Notes under the pieces: generated by a model | What the model saw: the letters and a program-made list of their open reading frames with translations, nothing else | Databases searched by the model: none | What the model was told of the DNA's origin: nothing | Shown: piece by piece, positions 63,257-64,000 of the stretch | Numbering within the stretch: the first letter of the stretch is position 1 | How the letters are laid out: each line of letters opens with the position of its first letter | Program-made: the position numbers and the translations under genes | Assembly (NCBI RefSeq): GCF_001411495.1 | Contig: NZ_CP012982.1 | Location: 1,922,001 to 1,986,000 of the forward strand | Direction of reading: 5' to 3' | DNA from: Burkholderia cepacia ATCC 25416 | GTDB taxonomy: Bacteria > Pseudomonadota > Gammaproteobacteria > Burkholderiales > Burkholderiaceae | Length of the DNA stretch: 64,000 bases

Positions 63257-63368
63257 GAATTCGATGTGTTAATGCCGCATCTGCATGATGCGAACGACGG
63301 ATTGCCTGCGCCGATGCGATTGCCGCGTCGGTCAGCTACTGGGTTGATTCAGGGACTGCCGGGTGGCG

Positions 63369-64000
63369 TCAGTGCGCCTTCTTCGGCGCGTACTTGCCTT
63401 CGATGCCCGCGCCGTAGTCGTTGAGGAACGTGTAGTCGACCTCGATTGGCCCCGCAGGTAGCGACGGCACGTTGCCGACGTTGAACTGCTCGGTGGCGCC
63501 GGGCTTGACCATGCCGCCCTTGTCGTTGGTCCACGTTGCGCCGCCGGACTTGACGGTCAGCTTCGTGAACGTCACGTGGTAGGGCGTCGGGTTCTTCGCT
63601 TGCAACGCGTAGCCACCGTCGGCCTTCGGCGCGAAGTTCCAGGTCACCTTCTCCGCGGACTCGTCGGCCACGCCTTGCAGCGCGACAGGACGGAAGAACA
63701 GCTTGATGCGCGAACGGAAGGCGAGCTGCAGCAAGTTGGGGGCGTCCGGTTCGTCGGTCGCCTGCGGCGGAACGTCGAGCACGTTGAGCCAGTACAGCGT
63801 TTCCTTGTCCTGCGCGAGCGGCTCCTTTGTGTAGATCAGCCGCAGGCTCTGGCCTTTCTTCGGATCGAGGCGGAACAACGGCGGCGTCAACATGAACGGC
63901 ACTTTCGACTCGTCGGGCAGCGCGTTCGCGTTGCCGTCGTCCACCCAGGCCTGCACGAGTGACGGCCTGTCGCCCTCGTTGGTCAGCTTGACCGTGACCT
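63369..64000 (-). CDS. Periplasmic fimbrial chaperone (PapD-like), N-terminal part outside window
   Basis: The frame is open to the window edge, so the signal peptide and first strands are missing; about 210 residues are visible. PapD-type features: DDGNANALPDESKVPFMLTPP, the KGQSLRLIYTKEPL segment (strand G1 region), ETLYWLNVLDVPP, and RSRIKLFFRP. These proteins cap pilin subunits by donating a strand and deliver them to the usher encoded 112 bp downstream. It is the most upstream gene of the fimbrial operon that can be seen; more may precede it. Confidence 0.92.
   Translation of the reverse strand, partial: VTVKLTNEGDRPSLVQAWVDDGNANALPDESKVPFMLTPPLFRLDPKKGQSLRLIYTKEPLAQDKETLYWLNVLDVPPQATDEPDAPNLLQLAFRSRIKLFFRPVALQGVADESAEKVTWNFAPKADGGYALQAKNPTPYHVTFTKLTVKSGGATWTNDKGGMVKPGATEQFNVGNVPSLPAGPIEVDYTFLNDYGAGIEGKYAPKKAH

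Noticed and set aside
60626..63424. 932-codon plus-strand ORF opposite the usher gene
   Set aside because: Arg/His-rich shadow without a ribosome-binding site or domain; the minus strand encodes a full usher.

Overview
The window is high-GC DNA with the gene repertoire of a Burkholderia, almost certainly a member of the B. cepacia complex close to B. cenocepacia. The best marker is the pair of calcium-dependent lectins BclA and BclC (BC2L-A and BC2L-C), whose sequences I recognise. In B. cenocepacia these genes lie on chromosome 2. The rest of the gene content (many LysR, AraC and ArsR regulators, efflux systems, adhesins) also fits a second chromosome. No rRNA, tRNA, CRISPR array, integrase or insertion sequence was seen.

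Layout. 0-4.4 kb: the end of a histone-deacetylase-family amidohydrolase, a branched-chain amino-acid-type binding protein, an MscS channel and an M23 peptidase. 4.6-5.3 kb: a HigBA-type toxin-antitoxin module. 5.5-7.9 kb: an AraC/GyrI-like regulator and the bclA-bclC lectin operon (no bclB follows). 8.4-10.5 kb: a leuA of the long class preceded by an attenuator with a leucine-rich leader peptide. 10.4-16.7 kb: a LysR regulator, then an AraC regulator divergent from a three-gene NodT/EmrA/EmrB-type efflux operon. 17-25 kb: a SymE-like toxin with an HTH partner, a Lgt-like/TlpA fusion, small unknown genes, a methyltransferase, a GNAT enzyme, and an ArsR-controlled quinone-oxidoreductase-type enzyme with two matching operators. 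25-31.6 kb: an ABC exporter, an aldo/keto reductase divergent from a LysR regulator, a second ArsR followed by a PLP decarboxylase, and a cupin. 32-37 kb: two tandem GH92 alpha-mannosidase lipoproteins. 37-43 kb: an MFS pseudogene, an SDR, an 8-bp tandem repeat, surE, a possible structured RNA, azlCD with a divergent Lrp regulator, and two unknown or peptidase-like genes. 43.1-44.6 kb: a second HigBA module of the same family as the first, and a LysE exporter.

44.8-64 kb is a surface-adhesion block. It has a two-partner secretion pair (TpsB transporter; TpsA exoprotein with about 18 GLUG repeats) and an RcsC/RcsB-like phosphorelay (hybrid kinase, 65-residue ORF, LuxR-type response regulator, second hybrid kinase with HPt). 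Converging on these is a chaperone-usher fimbrial operon (chaperone, usher, tip adhesin, pilin). I infer that the phosphorelay controls the fimbriae and perhaps the TPS adhesin, much as CblSTR does for cable pili, but the sequence alone does not prove it.

The most interesting signals are regulatory: (i) a possibly leaderless 31-residue Leu-rich leader peptide with rare CUA codons ahead of leuA; (ii) two paralogous HigBA modules with nearly identical 14-bp palindromes placed exactly 59 bp before the same conserved codon; (iii) a duplicated ATATCG-N8-CGATAT operator around the ArsR gene; (iv) a 9-bp inverted repeat with 42-bp arm spacing at the Lrp gene; (v) a gene-free structured segment between azlD and surE; (vi) a hybrid kinase whose receiver has Gly at the phospho-acceptor position.
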